Below, one piece after another: positions 51,301-59,418 of a stretch of DNA of 64,000 nucleotides. The first letter of the stretch is position 1, and the number at the start of each line of letters is the position of its first letter. The position numbers and the translations under genes were made by a program. Below the pieces are notes generated by a model, which worked only from the letters and a program-made list of their open reading frames with translations, searched no databases and had not been told where the DNA came from. The stretch comes from Streptomyces apocyni (GTDB lineage: Bacteria; Actinomycetota; Actinomycetes; Streptomycetales; Streptomycetaceae): positions 62,001 to 126,000 of the forward strand of contig NZ_WHOM01000062.1 in the NCBI RefSeq assembly GCF_009739465.1, read 5' to 3'.

Positions 51301-53021
51301 CGGCCGGGACCGTCACGACGTTCGCCTACGACTTCACCGACCAGCTCGCGGAAGCCATCAACCCGGACGCCACGGTCACCTACCTCCGCGACCGCTACGG
51401 CCGCCTCAAGTCCGAGACGGTCAACGGCCGCACGATGTCGTACGAGTACGACGCGCTCGGTCGCCGGGTCGGCCGTACGACCCCCACCGGCGCGGTCAGC
51501 GCCTGGACCTACGACGCCGCAGGGCGCCGAGAGTCGCTCACCACCTCCGGCCGCACGCTCACCTTCGAACACGACGCGTCCGGCCAGGAAACCACCCGCC
51601 ACATCGGCGACACAGTCACCCTGGCATCCCAGTACGACCCCATGGGCCGCCTCACCACCCAGCAGGTCACGGGCGCGGGCCGCAGCATCCAGCGCCGCGA
51701 CTACACCTACCGCGCCGACGGCAACCTCACCGCCCTCAACGACCAACTCGCGGGCACGAAAACCTTCGACCTGGACGCAGCAGGCCGCGTCACCGCCGTA
51801 CACGCCGCGAACTGGACAGAGCGCTACGCCTACGACGAGGCGGGCAACCAGACACAGGCCTCCTGGCCGACGCCCCACCCGGGCCAGGAGGCGACCGGAA
51901 CCCGCGACTACACCGGCACGACCCTCACCCGCGCGGGCACCATCCGCTACGAACACGACGCCCTCGGCCGCATCACCCTCCGCCAGAAAACCCGCCTATC
52001 CCGCAAACCGGACACCTGGCGCTACGAATGGGACGCCGAAGACCGCATGCGCTCGGTCACCACCCCAGACGGGACGGTCTGGCGCTACGCCTACGACGCC
52101 CTCGGGCGGCGCATCTCCAAACAACGCCTCGCCGCAGCCGACGGCACCACCGTCCTGGAACAGGTCACCTTCACCTGGGACGGCACAACACTCTGCGAGG
52201 AAACGACCCAGAGCGAGTCCCTGCCGAACCCGGTCGCGCTCACCTGGGACCACCAGGGCCTACGCCCCCTGGCCCAGACAGAACGCATCCTCGCGACCGA
52301 CGCGCCCCAAGAAGCGATCGACGAACGTTTCTTCGCCATCGTCACAGACCTGATCGGCACGCCGAACGAACTCGTCGACGAGGCCGGCCACGTCGCCTGG
52401 CGCACCCGCAGCACCCTCTGGGGAACAACGACCTGGGCCAGCACCAGCAGCGCCTACACACCCCTCCGCTTCCCAGGCCAGTACTTCGACCCAGAAACCG
52501 GCCTCCACTACAACTACTTCCGGCACTATGACCCTGAGGTCGCGCGCTATTTCAGTTCCGACCCCCTCGGCCTCTCTCCCGCACCCAATCCAGCGGCGTA
52601 CGTTCTTAACCCCCACACATGGACTGACCAACTCGGTCTGGCGCCCGACGCTTGCCCAAATAACGTTGCCCTGGGAATCAGAAAGAAGGGGTTGCGAGAA
52701 TTCGCAGAGAGGAACAATTTCACACATTACCTCGATAACTGGACAGACTTTGAGGCAGACGTCAGGGCGGCCGCACATAACCCAGATGTTCGCCTGCATA
52801 TATCACTCGACGGGTTTGACGGGGCGAACCCGTCACAGAAGTTCATGGACGCTTACAAGGCGGGTATGGGTGACAACTGGTGGGCAACTGAGCGTGAGAT
52901 GTACCACGTAGGTAAGGCAGTCCGGCTCGGAGATCGCGAATGGGATAGCATTACCTTCTACGAAGACGGGAAGAGGGTAACCGTCCCGGAACCGCCGTCA
53001 TTTCCAAAGCCTGGGAGTTAG
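48315..53021 (+). CDS. RHS/YD-repeat polymorphic toxin
   Basis: A 1568-residue protein. An N-terminal amphipathic repeat (DKVVDKVDQGIDKSKELVGE) and coiled helices to about 250 resemble type VII-secreted toxins. DUF6531-type region at about 409 (TDPIDLATGRMFLPQTDIVL). YD repeats run from about 600 to 1330 (YEYDDQDRCVAE, RYEHDALGRITLRQ). RHS core end is PLRFPGQYFDPETGLHYNYF-RHYDPEVARYFSSDPLGL (about 1376-1416). The last ~125 residues (from LAPDACPNN) are a variable toxin tip with NVALGIRKKGLREFAERNNF, RLHISLDGF and WDSITFYEDGK. The tip DNA is AT-richer. Toxin class not assigned. Confidence 0.93.
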   Translation: MADFGVVGDLANKIGDKVVDKVDQGIDKSKELVGEGVDKVTDKVGDGLEKVGADDWADAVEDWGDETASSLGADVDEQQLGQTEEANELVHGNPEKIAATVKNLRDFHKAFDLVGGGLRKLDAGHWKGEAAGTFRKKFEPMPKDWLRAADACEDAAKALETYSKAVVSAQGKAREAIALYREGENDSRTAEKTYNKKVDAYNAARNGDSPLPHPGEYSDPGKAKRARAREILADARKTRNEAAKAAKTAVTAAMAHAPEEPTGLDKLKAEFESRTAAANVEGMHLLGGAAKGTAGLLNTVRSLNPMDAYNLTHPAEYAKGVNTTLAGLASTAANPDRALKAAWDAAKGDPSEFLGRLIPELFGTKGTGLARGGLRSTLRHTTKDATESAAQKAANADPPRESRKKVESGNTDPIDLATGRMFLPQTDIVLPGTLPVIFGRRVASDYRAGRWFGPSWSSTADQRVEMGPEGVVFVCEDGLLLRYPHPAPGVPVMPSHGPRWPLDRSPDGDYTVTDPDTGRVSHFTPYDEGVALLAQIDDRNGNWITFAYDESGAPASIVHHGGYHLKFTTAEGRITALHLASAAPDGSDSSDSSDQEILRYGYTDGHLTSVTNSSGLPLRFTYDERGRVTSWTDSNGSAYTYEYDDQDRCVAEGGAAGHMTLRLDYSDADPATGLRLTTATTPDGAAHRYVVNDVHQVVQETDPLGAVTRYEHDRYNRLLLRTDPLGRTARFEYDASGRLTTAVRPDGREAKAEYNPLGLPVRVVNPDRTAVRQEYDERGNRVSVTAPSGAVTRYTYNEAGHLTTVTDTLGHTTRIRTDPAGLPVAVTDPLGATTLIDRDAFGRPAALTDPLGALTRLEWTPEGKLTRRVDADGSEQSWTYDGEGNCLTHTDPMGAVSRFEYTHFDLMSARTGPDGVRYEFTHDHELRLTQVRNPQGLTWDYGYDAAGHLISETDFDDRTLTYERDTAGRLASRTDALGQTIRYERDELDRIVRKDAAGTVTTFAYDFTDQLAEAINPDATVTYLRDRYGRLKSETVNGRTMSYEYDALGRRVGRTTPTGAVSAWTYDAAGRRESLTTSGRTLTFEHDASGQETTRHIGDTVTLASQYDPMGRLTTQQVTGAGRSIQRRDYTYRADGNLTALNDQLAGTKTFDLDAAGRVTAVHAANWTERYAYDEAGNQTQASWPTPHPGQEATGTRDYTGTTLTRAGTIRYEHDALGRITLRQKTRLSRKPDTWRYEWDAEDRMRSVTTPDGTVWRYAYDALGRRISKQRLAAADGTTVLEQVTFTWDGTTLCEETTQSESLPNPVALTWDHQGLRPLAQTERILATDAPQEAIDERFFAIVTDLIGTPNELVDEAGHVAWRTRSTLWGTTTWASTSSAYTPLRFPGQYFDPETGLHYNYFRHYDPEVARYFSSDPLGLSPAPNPAAYVLNPHTWTDQLGLAPDACPNNVALGIRKKGLREFAERNNFTHYLDNWTDFEADVRAAAHNPDVRLHISLDGFDGANPSQKFMDAYKAGMGDNWWATEREMYHVGKAVRLGDREWDSITFYEDGKRVTVPEPPSFPKPGS

Positions 53022-53022
53022 C

Positions 53023-53382
53023 TTGAGTAAGATCGCCGGTTGGAATCGCGAATTTCAGGTCTGGCAGTATTCGGTCAGCCATTCGGTGCTTTTGCTCAGG
53101 AGTGTTGACCCACAGCTCTACGATACGCGCATCGACATCCTTTTCCCTGCGGTGGAAATTCTTCATTTGCGACCGACCTATGAAGGCCTCACAATTCACC
53201 AGTTGAACCACGATGATGGTGTAGATTTCCTTGACAATCAAGGTGTTACACCATCAAGAGGGTCTGTTTTTCTGCTGAATGACGGCGAGGGGTATGTGCA
53301 GGCTGCCAAGTGTGAGTGGTTTGAGGATCAAGGAAACCATCGGGCGCCGTCAAGATTCGGCCCACTTCGTGGCACCGCGTAG
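53023..53382 (+). CDS. Candidate immunity protein
   Basis: A 119-residue soluble protein starting at TTG (LSKIAGWNREFQVWQYSVSH), one base after the toxin stop, with GGGAG as the ribosome site. No homologous family is recognised, typical of immunity proteins. Features are a beta-rich start, LFPAVEILHLRPTYEGLTIHQL and the aromatic GYVQAAKCEWFEDQG. Base composition matches the toxin tip and is distinctly lower in GC than the flanks, so the two moved as one cassette. Confidence 0.75.
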   Translation: MSKIAGWNREFQVWQYSVSHSVLLLRSVDPQLYDTRIDILFPAVEILHLRPTYEGLTIHQLNHDDGVDFLDNQGVTPSRGSVFLLNDGEGYVQAAKCEWFEDQGNHRAPSRFGPLRGTA

Positions 53383-53524
53383 CCTAATGGCCGTGACTTA
53401 AGCAGTTCGAGGCCCCAGAAGGGCTGTTCCAAAGTCCTGCCATGAAGACGATGGCGGACCACCGGCTCCGTCCAGGTTCGACCCCTCGCATGGCGTTGCA
53501 TGACCCCCTCGTACGATCTTGTGC

Positions 53525-54781
53525 ATGGACCTGTCGGTGAGTCACGGAGGGGCGCCGCAGCCTGCGACGCAAGGCGGTTGGCAAGCGCCGAGCGCCGTCG
53601 AGCGCGAGCTCTACGAGGCGCGGCAGCGTGGTGACTGGCCCAGGTGTTACGACCTCATCGCACGATCACGCCTGTACATGGCGCAGAGCCGGGCGGCCGT
53701 CGAAGCGGGCTCGTGCTTCTTCCACTCGTACTGGAACCCACAGACGCAGTCGCGTTGCGTGGCCGTGTTCACCCCCGGCATGCTGCCCGCACCCGCCCCG
53801 GACCCGGTGTACAACTCCCACGACCTGGGCTGGTTCGTCCGTGTGTGGGAGCCCGGAGATCCGCCGTACCTCGTCGTGAACCCGGGCACGCCGTGTGAGG
53901 TGGTGATGCCCGCGAGCCCGGAGGGCCGGGCCCTGTGGCAGCACCACGACGCGAAGGCCGAGCAGTGGGGCCTTGCCCCGGGGGCAGTGCACACCCTCGA
54001 CGTGGGCGGACCTCAACAGGGTTCGGTGGCCTTTGGGTTGGCCGCAGGGGCGCACATTTCCGTGAAGAACGGTCAGTTCTGGAACTCGATGGCCTACCAC
54101 GGCCACGGCTACGGTGCCGAGAAGGCAACCCTGGAGCGGTGGTGGGGCGTCACCAGTCGCGAGCAGTGGCTGGACAGCACGGAGCGGCTTCTGCGGGCTG
54201 ACATGGTCAGCGGCGTCTGGGAGTTCGCCTTGCAGCTGCGCCGTTCGATGGCCCTGGACTTCGCCGGACCCGTGTCCGTCGACCACTGGCGTGAGACAGC
54301 CGAACGCGTCATACGGCGCCGGGCCGAGGAGGTCGCCCAGCCGCGCCTCACCCCCGACGGCGTGACCCAGGGCGGCGGGCCGTCCCCGACTGAACTCGAG
54401 TCGCAAGTGACCGGTGTGCAACGGCTCATCGGCCGCATCACCCGCTACGAGGCCCGCTTCCGCGCCGACGGCCTCCTGCCCGAAGACGGCTACATTCGGA
54501 CCGTCGAGGCCTGGGACTACGGCCGCGCCGCCGGAATGGCCCGTTGGGGCCTGGCCGCACGCTACGGCACCCTCGCGGAGGCCGAGTCCGCCGTCATCCG
54601 TGCCGGTCAGCTCGTCCGCGCCAACTACCGCTCGTGGGCCGCCTTCTCCGCCGCGTACGCCCTCGGCCGCTGCCTCCACTTCGACGAAGAGGAGTTCGGC
54701 ACGTGGTACGAGGAGGTCCTGGAGGTCCACCGCGTCCTGACGACGGACCCCGCGAGCCCCTGGTTGACCATCCCCTGGTGA
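53525..54781 (+). CDS. DUF1266-family protein
   Basis: A 418-residue soluble protein. The N-terminal part resembles SseB-like/TseB-like modules (CFFHSYWNPQTQSRCVAVFTPGMLP). The C-terminal DUF1266 domain starts near VTSREQWLDSTERLLRADMVSGVWEFALQLR and continues TVEAWDYGRAAGMARWGLAARYGTLAEAESAVIRAGQLVRANYRSWAAFSAAYALGRCLHFDEEEFGTWYEEVL. DUF1266 proteins are common near polymorphic toxins; role unknown. ATG 53525 (MDLSVSHGG) was preferred to GTG 53519. Confidence 0.85.
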   Translation: MDLSVSHGGAPQPATQGGWQAPSAVERELYEARQRGDWPRCYDLIARSRLYMAQSRAAVEAGSCFFHSYWNPQTQSRCVAVFTPGMLPAPAPDPVYNSHDLGWFVRVWEPGDPPYLVVNPGTPCEVVMPASPEGRALWQHHDAKAEQWGLAPGAVHTLDVGGPQQGSVAFGLAAGAHISVKNGQFWNSMAYHGHGYGAEKATLERWWGVTSREQWLDSTERLLRADMVSGVWEFALQLRRSMALDFAGPVSVDHWRETAERVIRRRAEEVAQPRLTPDGVTQGGGPSPTELESQVTGVQRLIGRITRYEARFRADGLLPEDGYIRTVEAWDYGRAAGMARWGLAARYGTLAEAESAVIRAGQLVRANYRSWAAFSAAYALGRCLHFDEEEFGTWYEEVLEVHRVLTTDPASPWLTIPW

Positions 54782-54845
54782 GGGCCGCCGCTTCCGTACG
54801 GCGGGTGGCGCGGCCCGAGGATGTGTCCCCGGACCGCGCCTGAAT

Positions 54846-55130
54846 TTACGGCCAGCGGACCCCGGTTGGGCCTCGTGTCGGCTTGCGGCAGTCTGGCGTG
54901 GGGTCGCCGGGTGGCGTGGTTACGGGGTCGGCGTCCAGGGCGAAGCAGAGTTGCGCGTGCAGGGCCTCTGCTTCGGCGGGGGTGAGGCGCAGGGTCAGGT
55001 CCGTGCCGAACCTGCCGTCCTGCTGGAGCCAGAGGGGGATCGTGAGGCGGCCGTCCGCGTCACGCTCTACGGGTTTGCCGGGTACGCGGCTGATGTGCGG
55101 CCCCCGTGGGGTACGGGAGGGTCGGGCCAT
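54846..55130 (-). CDS. Small conserved protein, second of a coupled pair
   Basis: A 94-residue protein. LTIPLWLQQDGRFGTDLTLRLTPAEAEALHAQLCFALD looks like a short beta-hairpin and helix; the C-terminus is Pro/Thr/Arg-rich. Its ATG overlaps the stop of the preceding gene (TGATG). This kind of pair occurs beside XRE-DUF397 modules in Streptomyces (from memory); function unknown. Confidence 0.65.
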   Translation of the reverse strand: MARPSRTPRGPHISRVPGKPVERDADGRLTIPLWLQQDGRFGTDLTLRLTPAEAEALHAQLCFALDADPVTTPPGDPTPDCRKPTRGPTGVRWP

Positions 55131-55516
55131 CACGCCGCCACCCCCAGCATGCCGGGGGCGCCGATGGGGTGCCCGTGGATGACCCACGGTCCGATATCGA
55201 CGCCGTCGAGCGCGAGGGCGAGGGCGGTACGGCGCTCGTGCTGTTCATGGGCGAGGAGGTAGGGGCGTACGAGGGGGCTGGGGCTGTCGAGGATCGGGGC
55301 GTCGGCGTGGGGGGTGGTGGTGTCGGGGGTGGTGGGGTTGCTGTCCCGGCGGGGCAGGCGCGGCGGGATGATCCGGCGGATGCGCAGCGGCAGCCCGGTC
55401 GCGGTGCGGGCCCTTGGGGTGGCCGTACGGCGGCGCCGCCGCCCCTTGGCCGGGGCGAGGAGGTTGAGGAGGCGGGTGACTGTTCGATGGAGGGTGAGCC
55501 CGATACGGTGGAGCAT
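55130..55516 (-). CDS. Small basic protein, first of a coupled pair
   Basis: A 128-residue protein: MLHRIGLTLHRTVTRLLNLLAPAKGRRRRRTATPRARTATG, then a Pro/Thr linker and LVRPYLLAHEQHERRTALALALDGVDIGPWVIHGHPIGAPGMLGVAA. The last part resembles a motif of unknown function found in Streptomyces. No TM or enzyme motif. ATG 55516 chosen as the only start giving a folded N-terminus. No strong ribosome site was seen. Confidence 0.6.
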   Translation of the reverse strand: MLHRIGLTLHRTVTRLLNLLAPAKGRRRRRTATPRARTATGLPLRIRRIIPPRLPRRDSNPTTPDTTTPHADAPILDSPSPLVRPYLLAHEQHERRTALALALDGVDIGPWVIHGHPIGAPGMLGVAA

Positions 55517-55719
55517 GCTGACGCTCGCTTCCTGGCTTCCTGGTCTGGGGTAACGCGTTGGCCAGCCCCGGGGTGGTAGGACACCGCCGGGGCTACTTTC
55601 GTCAACTCGCGTGCAAATCTGCGAGGTTGCACCCACGCTAGGCCCAATGTGATGCGATTCGCAACATGTTGCGTCTTGCTGGGTGGAATGGCATATGCCG
55701 CTCTGGGCGCGTCATGAAA

Positions 55720-55752
55720 GGCCCGCCCTTCCGTCCACCCGGAGGGCAGGCC
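55720..55752 (-). terminator. Terminator of the XRE-DUF397 unit
   Basis: GGCCCGCCCTTC pairs with GGAGGGCAGGCC (one mismatch, one G-U) right after the DUF397 stop on the minus strand and is followed by TTTCAT, a short U-run. Confidence 0.7.
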
Positions 55753-55959
55753 CTAGTCCGCCGCGCTGAACGCGCCCGCCTTGACGCTCGTCAAGAGCGC
55801 CCCCAGCCGTCCTGAACTTACCTCGATGACAACGTCTGGCTCGTCGCTCTCCCTGATCAGGGTGGTGCCGCGCAGCAATGCGAGCTCCAGACAAGCGCCG
55901 TCGGGGTGGTCGGAGAACGAGGATTTACGCCACGGTATGTCCACTCTGCTCACTCTCAC
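55753..55959 (-). CDS. DUF397 protein
   Basis: A 68-residue protein with the DUF397 signature WRKSSFSDHPDGACLELALL ... TTLIRESDEPDVVIEVSSGRLGALLTSVKAGAF. DUF397 proteins sit beside XRE-DUF5753 regulators and act as their small antitoxin/toxin-like or partner module; the exact role is unsettled. The GTG start overlaps the XRE stop by 4 bp. Confidence 0.93.
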   Translation of the reverse strand: MRVSRVDIPWRKSSFSDHPDGACLELALLRGTTLIRESDEPDVVIEVSSGRLGALLTSVKAGAFSAAD

Positions 55960-56816
55960 AGCTGCCGAGCCAGCTCGCGAATGAAGTCACGGGACGGCTT
56001 CGGCGCGAGCGCCCTCTTTTCCATGCGGTCCAACAGGACACGGTAGTTCGCCAGATGGGCCTCGGCGGACTGGAACGACACCCCCACCGGCGTATCCGAC
56101 TGAACCGTGTCGAGCCGCGGGACCGGGCCCCGTACATACTGCGTCGAGCCAGCCGCCAGCGGGGTGCCGCCTGCCTCAAAGGGGAGCACGCGGAGAGTCA
56201 CGTTCTCCCTCTCGGACTGTTCCAGCAGGTAGGCGAGTTGGGTCCGGACGACCTTCAGGCCGCCGAACCGCATTCGCAGCGCGGCCTCGTGCACGAGGAA
56301 CGTGCACGGCAGGGCCCTCGGCCCCTCGATCACCTCGCTGCGCCGCAGCCGGAAAGCGAGCTTCCGCTCGAAGTCCGCAGGCGCAAGCGGAACCACCGCT
56401 TCCTCGAAGACTGCCCGAACGTAATCCTCGTGCTGAAGCAGGCCGGGCATGTTCGTCAGCTGCGCGGCACGGATCGCTACAGCGTGATACTCCAGCTCCG
56501 CGATATCCAGCAGCACCGCAGGCAGCGTGCCACGGTACTCGTCCCACCAGTTGGTGTTGCCCGCACGGCGCTCCCTCGCCATGCCCGCGAGCGCGTCGAT
56601 GTATGCCGAGTCCGCGCAGGAGTAGTTAGCCGCCCAGACTCGCACCCGGTCGGTACTGACACCAGCACGGCCGGTTTCGACATTCGTCACGCTGGTGCGA
56701 TCGGTGCCGTGCATGACGGCCGCATCATTGATCGACAGGCCCGCGTGCTCGCGCATCGTGCGCAGCTCCGCGCCAAGTCGTCGTTGCCGCTCGGTCGGGG
56801 GCTTTCTCGCCGCCAT
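55956..56816 (-). CDS. XRE-family regulator with DUF5753
   Basis: A 286-residue regulator. HTH at about 14-63 (RRLGAELRTMREHAGLSINDAAVMHGTDRTSVTNVETGRAGVSTDRVRVWAANYS), then the DUF5753 domain (ALPAVLLDIAELEYHAVAIRAAQLTNMPGLLQHEDYVRAVFEEAVVP ... QLAYLLEQSERENVTLRVLPFEAG). ATG lies behind GGGAGGGCGAG. It is coupled to DUF397. A remnant of a close relative is at 46757-46858. Confidence 0.93.
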   Translation of the reverse strand: MAARKPPTERQRRLGAELRTMREHAGLSINDAAVMHGTDRTSVTNVETGRAGVSTDRVRVWAANYSCADSAYIDALAGMARERRAGNTNWWDEYRGTLPAVLLDIAELEYHAVAIRAAQLTNMPGLLQHEDYVRAVFEEAVVPLAPADFERKLAFRLRRSEVIEGPRALPCTFLVHEAALRMRFGGLKVVRTQLAYLLEQSERENVTLRVLPFEAGGTPLAAGSTQYVRGPVPRLDTVQSDTPVGVSFQSAEAHLANYRVLLDRMEKRALAPKPSRDFIRELARQL

Positions 56817-56889
56817 CCGTCTCGCCCTCCCCCTTCGTCGCCTGCCGCCCAGCGTAGTCAACGTCACGCGCACCGCGCCCACACGCGCG

Positions 56890-56932
56890 GATGCCGTGGC
56901 CGGAGCGGGACTCCCGCTTCGGCCACGGCATC
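56890..56932 (-). terminator. Terminator of purA
   Basis: GATGCCGTGGCCGGAGCGGG(A) pairs with (T)CCCGCTTCGGCCACGGCATC, 20 or more base pairs with one G-U, in the gap between the purA stop (56966) and the XRE start. Confidence 0.85.
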
Positions 56933-56965
56933 GATACCACCGGCGCCCGGCTGCCCGGTTAGGGG

Positions 56966-58249
56966 TCAGATGAACGAGTTGATCTCGATTGTCTCGTCGC
57001 GGCCAGGGCCGACGCCGATCGCCGAGATCGGGGCGCCGGACATCTCCTCCAGGGCACGTACGTACGCCTGGGCGTTCTTCGGGAGGTCGGAGAACGTCTT
57101 CGCCTTGGTGATGTCCTCGGACCAGCCGGGCAGGTACTCGTACACCGGCTTCGCGTGGTGGAAGTCGGTCTGCGAGTAGGGCAGTTCCTCGACGCGCTGG
57201 CCGTCGATCTCGTACGCGACACAGACCGGGATCTGCTCCCAGCCGGTGAGCACGTCCAGCTTGGTGAGGAAGAAGTCGGTCAGGCCGTTGACGCGGGTCG
57301 CGTAACGGGCGATGACCGCGTCGAACCAGCCGCAGCGGCGGTCGCGCCCGGTGGTCACACCGCGCTCGCCACCGATGCGACGCAGCGCCTCGCCGTCCTC
57401 GTCGAAGAGCTCCGTGGGGAACGGGCCAGCGCCGACGCGGGTGGTGTACGCCTTGAGGATGCCGATGACCCGGCTGATCTTCGTCGGTCCGACACCGGCG
57501 CCGGTGCACGCGCCACCGGAGGTCGGGTTGGAGGAGGTGACGAAGGGGTAGGTGCCGTGATCGACGTCGAGCAGGGTGCCCTGGCCGCCTTCGAAGAGGA
57601 CGACCTTGCCGTCATCGATGGCGTTGTTCAGAATCAGGGTCGTGTCGGCGACGAACGGCTTGAGCTGGTCGGCGAAGGTGAGCATCTCCTCGACGATCTG
57701 GCCCGAGTCGATCGCACGCCGGTTGAAGACCTTGGCGAGGAGTTGGTTCTTGGTCTCCAGGGCCGCCTCGACCTTCTGCTCCAGGATCGACTGGTCGTAG
57801 AGGTCCTGGACCCGGATGCCGGTGCGGTTGATCTTGTCGGCGTAGGTCGGGCCGATGCCACGTCCCGTGGTGCCGATCTTGCGCTTACCGAGGAAGCGTT
57901 CCGTCACCTTGTCGACGGTGACGTTGTAAGGGGTGATCAGGTGAGCGTTACCGCTGATCAGCAGCTTGGACGTGTCCACGCCGCGGTCATTGAGTCCGCT
58001 CAGCTCGGAGAGCAGGACGGCCGGGTCGACGACGACGCCGTTCCCGATCACCGGGGTGCACCCCGGGGACAGGATGCCGGAGGGGAGGAGGTGCAGTGCG
58101 TATTTCTGGTCGCCTACGACAACCGTGTGGCCGGCGTTGTTGCCGCCCTGATAGCGCACTACATAGTCAACGGAGCCACCGAGCAGGTCGGTGGCCTTTC
58201 CCTTGCCCTCGTCACCCCACTGAGCACCGAGCAGCACAAGTGCGGGCAC
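56966..58249 (-). CDS. purA: Adenylosuccinate synthase
   Basis: A 427-residue enzyme that converts IMP, GTP and Asp to adenylosuccinate in AMP synthesis. Nucleotide loop GAQWGDEGKGKATD (about 8-21), VRYQGGNNAGHTVV, and IGTTGRGIGPTYADKINRTGIR (about 128-150); GVTTGRDRRCGWFDAV (about 298-314) and the C-terminal GVGPGRDETIEI. GTG start and complete length for the family. It is divergent from the diacylglycerol-kinase-like gene. Confidence 0.98.
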   Translation of the reverse strand: MPALVLLGAQWGDEGKGKATDLLGGSVDYVVRYQGGNNAGHTVVVGDQKYALHLLPSGILSPGCTPVIGNGVVVDPAVLLSELSGLNDRGVDTSKLLISGNAHLITPYNVTVDKVTERFLGKRKIGTTGRGIGPTYADKINRTGIRVQDLYDQSILEQKVEAALETKNQLLAKVFNRRAIDSGQIVEEMLTFADQLKPFVADTTLILNNAIDDGKVVLFEGGQGTLLDVDHGTYPFVTSSNPTSGGACTGAGVGPTKISRVIGILKAYTTRVGAGPFPTELFDEDGEALRRIGGERGVTTGRDRRCGWFDAVIARYATRVNGLTDFFLTKLDVLTGWEQIPVCVAYEIDGQRVEELPYSQTDFHHAKPVYEYLPGWSEDITKAKTFSDLPKNAQAYVRALEEMSGAPISAIGVGPGRDETIEINSFI

Positions 58250-58362
58250 AGGCGTACACCCCTTCCGGGCGGGGCATGTCCAGGGTCAGGGGCGTGCGCG
58301 GCAGCGCACACCGGCGACCCTCGTTGGCCGCACCCGTCGGACCGGTGCCCCGGAATAGACGA

Positions 58363-58390
58363 AGCCCCTGGCGCAATAGCGCAAGGGGCT
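58363..58390. repeat. Inverted repeat in the purA divergent promoter region
   Basis: AGCCCCTGGCGC-AATA-GCGCAAGGGGCT, arms with one mismatch. It lies 115-142 bases upstream of purA and 35-62 before the diacylglycerol-kinase-like gene; a terminator or operator is possible. Confidence 0.5.
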
Positions 58391-58424
58391 CTTGCACAAA
58401 GATGCTACCCGAGGAAGGACCGAG

Positions 58425-59387
58425 GTGTCGGCTCCAGAGCCCGCCACGCGGAACGTACCGAGCGCAGGACCCCTGCTGGTGGTGATCGATCCGGCCGCCC
58501 GACACACCGACGGGGAGTCCGTACGGATCGCCAAAGACGTGCTGTGCGGGGGCAACGGGGCGGTGAAGGTGTGCCTTCCGGACGGGCCCGAGGAATTCTC
58601 CCGGGCCCTGGCCAGGAGGGGTTCCCGGCGCTTGGTGGTGGTGGGTGACGACCGGGCGCTGCTACGTACGGTCGCGGGGCTGCACCGAGATCGGGAGCTG
58701 GCGTCGTCGGCGCTGTCGCTGGTGCCGGTCGGCGCGGTGACGACGCTGGCGCAGTCGCTGGGCGTGCCCGGTGGCACGGTGGCGGCGGCGCGGGCGGTGC
58801 TGGACGGCGCGCCGCGGCGGCTCGATCTGCTGGTGGACGACAGCGACGGGGTGGTGCTGTCTGACCTGCGGATTCCGGCGATTCCGGCTGTTCCGGCGGA
58901 TGAGGCGGGGGCCTCAAGGTCGGGTTCGGGTTCGGGGTCAGGGTCGGGTTCAGGGGCGGGTTCAGGGTCGGGGTCCGCGGGTGGTCCCGTGGGGGCGTCG
59001 GTGGGGCCGCTGCTGCGTACCTGCCAGTCGCTGGTGCGCACCCTCGTACGGCAGCCGGGCCTGGCCGGCCGTCTCACGGCGGCCGCTCCTTCGCGGCTTC
59101 GGATCGAGGTGGACGGGGTGAAGCTGGTCGATCTCGACCAGCCGGTGGAGGCGGTGTCGGTGCGCCCCGGCGCGGGCGGTCTGGCCCGGGTCGAGGTGCG
59201 GCCGTCGTCGGTGGGCGCGGACGTGGACGCGGACGCGGCGGCGGTACTGGCCCAGGCGCGCGCGGTGACCGTCTCCGGCGCGGACTTCCGCTATCTCGCG
59301 GACACCCGGGTGTCCGGGCCGGTACGGACCCGCACCTGGACGGTACGACCGGGGGCCTGGGAGCTCACGCTGCCGCGCGAAAGCTAG
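58425..59387 (+). CDS. Diacylglycerol/lipid-kinase-like protein
   Basis: A 320-residue protein. PLLVVIDPAARHTDGESVRI and RRLVVVGDDRALLRTVAGLHRDRELASSALSLVPVGAVTTLAQSLG follow the DAGK catalytic N-half, but the GGDGT nucleotide motif reads GDDRA, so activity is doubtful. A Gly/Ser repeat (SGSGSGSGSGSGAGSGSG) lies at about 165-185, coded by near 6-bp repeats. The C-half is beta-rich like lipid kinases (RIEVDGVKLVDLDQPVEAVSV). GTG follows GGAAGGACCGAG. Confidence 0.82.
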   Translation: MSAPEPATRNVPSAGPLLVVIDPAARHTDGESVRIAKDVLCGGNGAVKVCLPDGPEEFSRALARRGSRRLVVVGDDRALLRTVAGLHRDRELASSALSLVPVGAVTTLAQSLGVPGGTVAAARAVLDGAPRRLDLLVDDSDGVVLSDLRIPAIPAVPADEAGASRSGSGSGSGSGSGAGSGSGSAGGPVGASVGPLLRTCQSLVRTLVRQPGLAGRLTAAAPSRLRIEVDGVKLVDLDQPVEAVSVRPGAGGLARVEVRPSSVGADVDADAAAVLAQARAVTVSGADFRYLADTRVSGPVRTRTWTVRPGAWELTLPRES

Positions 59388-59418
59388 CCCCGGTCTCCCG
59401 GTCTCCCGGTCTCCCGGC

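Noticed and set aside
48579..51956. 1125-codon antisense open frame over the RHS gene
   Set aside because: A mirror of the repeat-rich gene; Val/Gly/Arg repeats only.
53383..53524. Possible tRNA fragment (GGTTCGACCCC) before the DUF1266 gene
   Set aside because: No cloverleaf can be built from the surrounding sequence.
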